Source: Candidatus Limimorpha equi (GTDB lineage: Bacteria > Bacteroidota > Bacteroidia > Bacteroidales > F082). From it: a stretch of DNA of 8,203 bases. Made by a program: the position numbers and the translations under genes. The notes beneath the pieces are model-generated. The model saw nothing but the letters and a program-made list of their open reading frames with translations, ran no database searches and was not told the DNA's origin. Below are positions 7,092-8,203 of this stretch, piece by piece (within the stretch, counting starts at the first letter, position 1; every line of letters begins with the position of its first letter). The stretch covers positions 1-8,203 of the forward strand of contig JAGHSL010000064.1 of the NCBI GenBank assembly GCA_018065885.1, read 5' to 3'.

Positions 7092-7184
7092 TATTGGGAA
7101 GAGTTGAAAAGGAACCAAGAAACTGAAATCACGGACGATGAAAGCGATTGGTCATTGGAAAGTCTAGAGAAAAATCAAGCATGA
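7092..7184 (+). pseudogene. Possible severed 3' end of the upstream gene, ending in an ATGA overlap with the Fic gene
   Basis: The 113-bp gap 7068-7180 contains no intact gene. In the same frame as the preceding gene, after its TGA (7065-7067) and a second TGA (7089-7091), there are 30 open codons reading YWEELKRNQETE (start) through SDWSLESLEKNQA (end). They have no start codon but are amphipathic, acidic and coding-like. The stretch ends at TGA 7182-7184, which overlaps the Fic ATG at 7181 as ATGA, an arrangement normally seen between a real upstream gene and a coupled downstream gene. I infer a relic of the original C-terminus of the upstream gene or of a lost gene. Chance is not excluded for 30 codons in purine-rich DNA. 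Confidence 0.4.
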
Positions 7185-8080
7185 TGAAGGAGAACGAAAC
7201 GAATAAGATATCCATACGTTTTTATAACGACCGCGAAGTCAGGGCTGTGTGGGATGCAGGGAAACAGCAGTGGTTTTTCTCGGTGCTGGATGTCATTGGT
7301 GCCATCAATCAGCAAGATGACTATGCTAAGAATCGTAACTATTGGAAGTATCTGAAAACGAAACTCAAACGGGAACAACCCGAGTTGGTTAGTGCCACTA
7401 ACCAACTGAAGTTGAGGGCTGCGGATGGCAAAAGATATGCCACCGATACGCTCAATGCTGATGGCGTTGCTCAATTGGCAAGAAGCATCAACAATGCAAG
7501 GGCAATCCAATTCCTCGATTGGCTCACTTACAGCGACAATACCATCGATGGCCAGAGTAAGAAGAAGGCTTACACGCTTTTCGAGAGCAATATGCTGGAT
7601 TCCATTCCCGTTGGTACGGTGCAAGGATTGCAACAAATTCACGCCTATCTTTTTGGAGGTTTGTATGATTTTGCAGGACAAATACGGCAAAAAACGATTT
7701 GGAAAGATGGCACTTTGTTTTGCCGAGCCGAATATCTCCATGAGAATCTCAGGAAAATAGAACAGATGCCGGAAAGTACTTTCGATGAAATCATGGACAA
7801 ATATGTGGAGATGAATGTGGCGCATCCATTCATGGAGGGCAATGGACGCAGCACCCGTATCTGGCTTGACTTGATTTTCAAAAAAAATCTGAAGCAGTGT
7901 GTGGACTGGAGTCGAATTGACAAGAAAGACTATCTTGCTGCCATGAAGGCAAGTACAACCAATGCACAACCCATTAAGAACTTGATTCAAAAGGCTTTGA
8001 CTGACGACATCAATAGTCGCGAGATATTCATGAAAGGCATTGATTATTCATATTATTACGAGCAGGCTGATGAAGCATGA
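7181..8080 (+). CDS. BRO-N domain fused to class III-type Fic adenylyltransferase
   Basis: A 299-residue two-domain protein. Residues about 9-118 resemble the BRO-N domain of phage antirepressors (WFFSVLDVIGAINQQ at 31-45; KLRAADGKRYATDT at 77-90), a likely DNA-binding module. Residues about 121-299 are a complete Fic enzyme, which transfers AMP from ATP to a Ser, Thr or Tyr hydroxyl of a target protein. The active-site motif HPFMEGNGRSTR (215-226) is intact, with catalytic His215, Glu219 for Mg2+ and the GNGR anion nest. The helix after QQIHAYLFGGLYDFAGQIR and the C-terminal KGIDYSYYYEQ (285-295) align well, as I recall it, with the short Neisseria meningitidis Fic. Ser290-Glu294 would be the C-terminal inhibitory helix, with Gln295 where Gly or Asn is usual. 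ATG 7181 (or adjacent ATG 7184) is preferred over the TTG at 7148. It probably depends on upstream transcription, as no promoter is visible in the gap before it. Confidence 0.88.
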   Translation: MMKENETNKISIRFYNDREVRAVWDAGKQQWFFSVLDVIGAINQQDDYAKNRNYWKYLKTKLKREQPELVSATNQLKLRAADGKRYATDTLNADGVAQLARSINNARAIQFLDWLTYSDNTIDGQSKKKAYTLFESNMLDSIPVGTVQGLQQIHAYLFGGLYDFAGQIRQKTIWKDGTLFCRAEYLHENLRKIEQMPESTFDEIMDKYVEMNVAHPFMEGNGRSTRIWLDLIFKKNLKQCVDWSRIDKKDYLAAMKASTTNAQPIKNLIQKALTDDINSREIFMKGIDYSYYYEQADEA

Positions 8081-8125
8081 AACGCGACTTAGATTTTTGC
8101 TAACACAAAATCCATCGAAATTTAT

Positions 8126-8157
8126 GTTGGTCACTATTGATAAAATTCCTATTTTTG
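8126..8157 (+). promoter_or_regulatory. Bacteroidales-type promoter for the gene starting near 8191
   Basis: TATTTTTG at 8150-8157 matches the -7 consensus TAnnTTTG exactly. GTTG at 8126-8129 is one base off the -33 TTTG, with an ideal 20-bp spacer. Transcription would start around 8162-8166, about 25-30 bases before the ATG at 8191. The stretch 8081-8125 shows no gene and no terminator hairpin after the Fic stop. Confidence 0.5.
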
Positions 8158-8190
8158 ACCCCTTATTAAGAAAACATCAAACTTATAACT

Positions 8191-8203
8191 ATGAAAAGAC
8201 ATT
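8191..8203 (+). CDS. Possible start of the next gene, 3'-partial
   Basis: ATG AAA AGA CAT lies at the window edge (Met-Lys-Arg-His). It sits the expected distance below a good promoter, follows an A-rich leader and has the ATG-AAA opening common in this group. No product can be inferred from four codons. Confidence 0.35.

Noticed and set aside
7175..7990. Long antisense open frame of 271 codons opposite the Fic gene
   Set aside because: The + strand frame has an intact catalytic motif and family-level similarity over its whole length. The antisense translation is Cys/Ile/His-rich with no recognisable domain and is a by-product of the sense codons.
1..8203. CRISPR array, tRNA, rRNA or insertion sequence
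   Set aside because: No spaced direct repeats, no tRNA-like cloverleaf, no rRNA-like sequence and no transposase motif or flanking inverted repeats were seen on either strand.

Overview
The window looks like chromosome from a member of the Bacteroidales (Bacteroidota). Three things point there: TAnnTTTG-type -7 promoter elements, start codons without strong Shine-Dalgarno sites, and several protein families I know mainly from this order (the polysaccharide-deacetylase/acyltransferase pair, the three-repeat helix-hairpin-helix membrane protein, and the secreted protein that Bacteroidales annotations misleadingly call 'asparagine synthetase B'). I cannot name the genus. All genes lie on the + strand.

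Region 1 (1-1840) is the end of an operon. It holds a polysaccharide deacetylase whose 5' end lies outside the window, then an acyltransferase-like gene that starts on an ATGA overlap. Both probably modify a surface glycan or cell-wall precursor. A hairpin followed by T-rich sequence directly after the second stop codon looks like a terminator. Region 2 (about 1850-2540) is the uracil salvage gene upp with its own likely promoter.

Region 3 (2540-2655) is an AT-rich array of 7-8 bp units arranged with a 23-bp higher-order period. It is followed by three tightly spaced genes (7- and 9-bp gaps): an NSS-family sodium-coupled transporter, a membrane-anchored helix-hairpin-helix protein, and a secreted protein of unknown function.

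Region 4 (6279-8080) looks more like accessory DNA. A Bacteroidales-style hypothetical protein has a beta-rich head, an 11-residue-repeat coiled coil and two C-terminal membrane helices; its distal part is distinctly AT-rich. It is followed by a 113-bp purine-rich gap. The last 30 codons of that gap form a coding-like open stretch in the same frame as the upstream gene and overlap the next start codon as ATGA, which suggests the upstream gene has lost its original 3' end. The next gene encodes a phage-type BRO-N domain fused to a complete Fic AMP-transferase. The Fic motif is intact and a C-terminal class III-type inhibitory helix carries Gln where Gly or Asn is usual. This fusion and the decayed junction upstream of it are the most interesting parts of the window.

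The last 123 bases carry a good Bacteroidales promoter match and probably the first codons of another gene.
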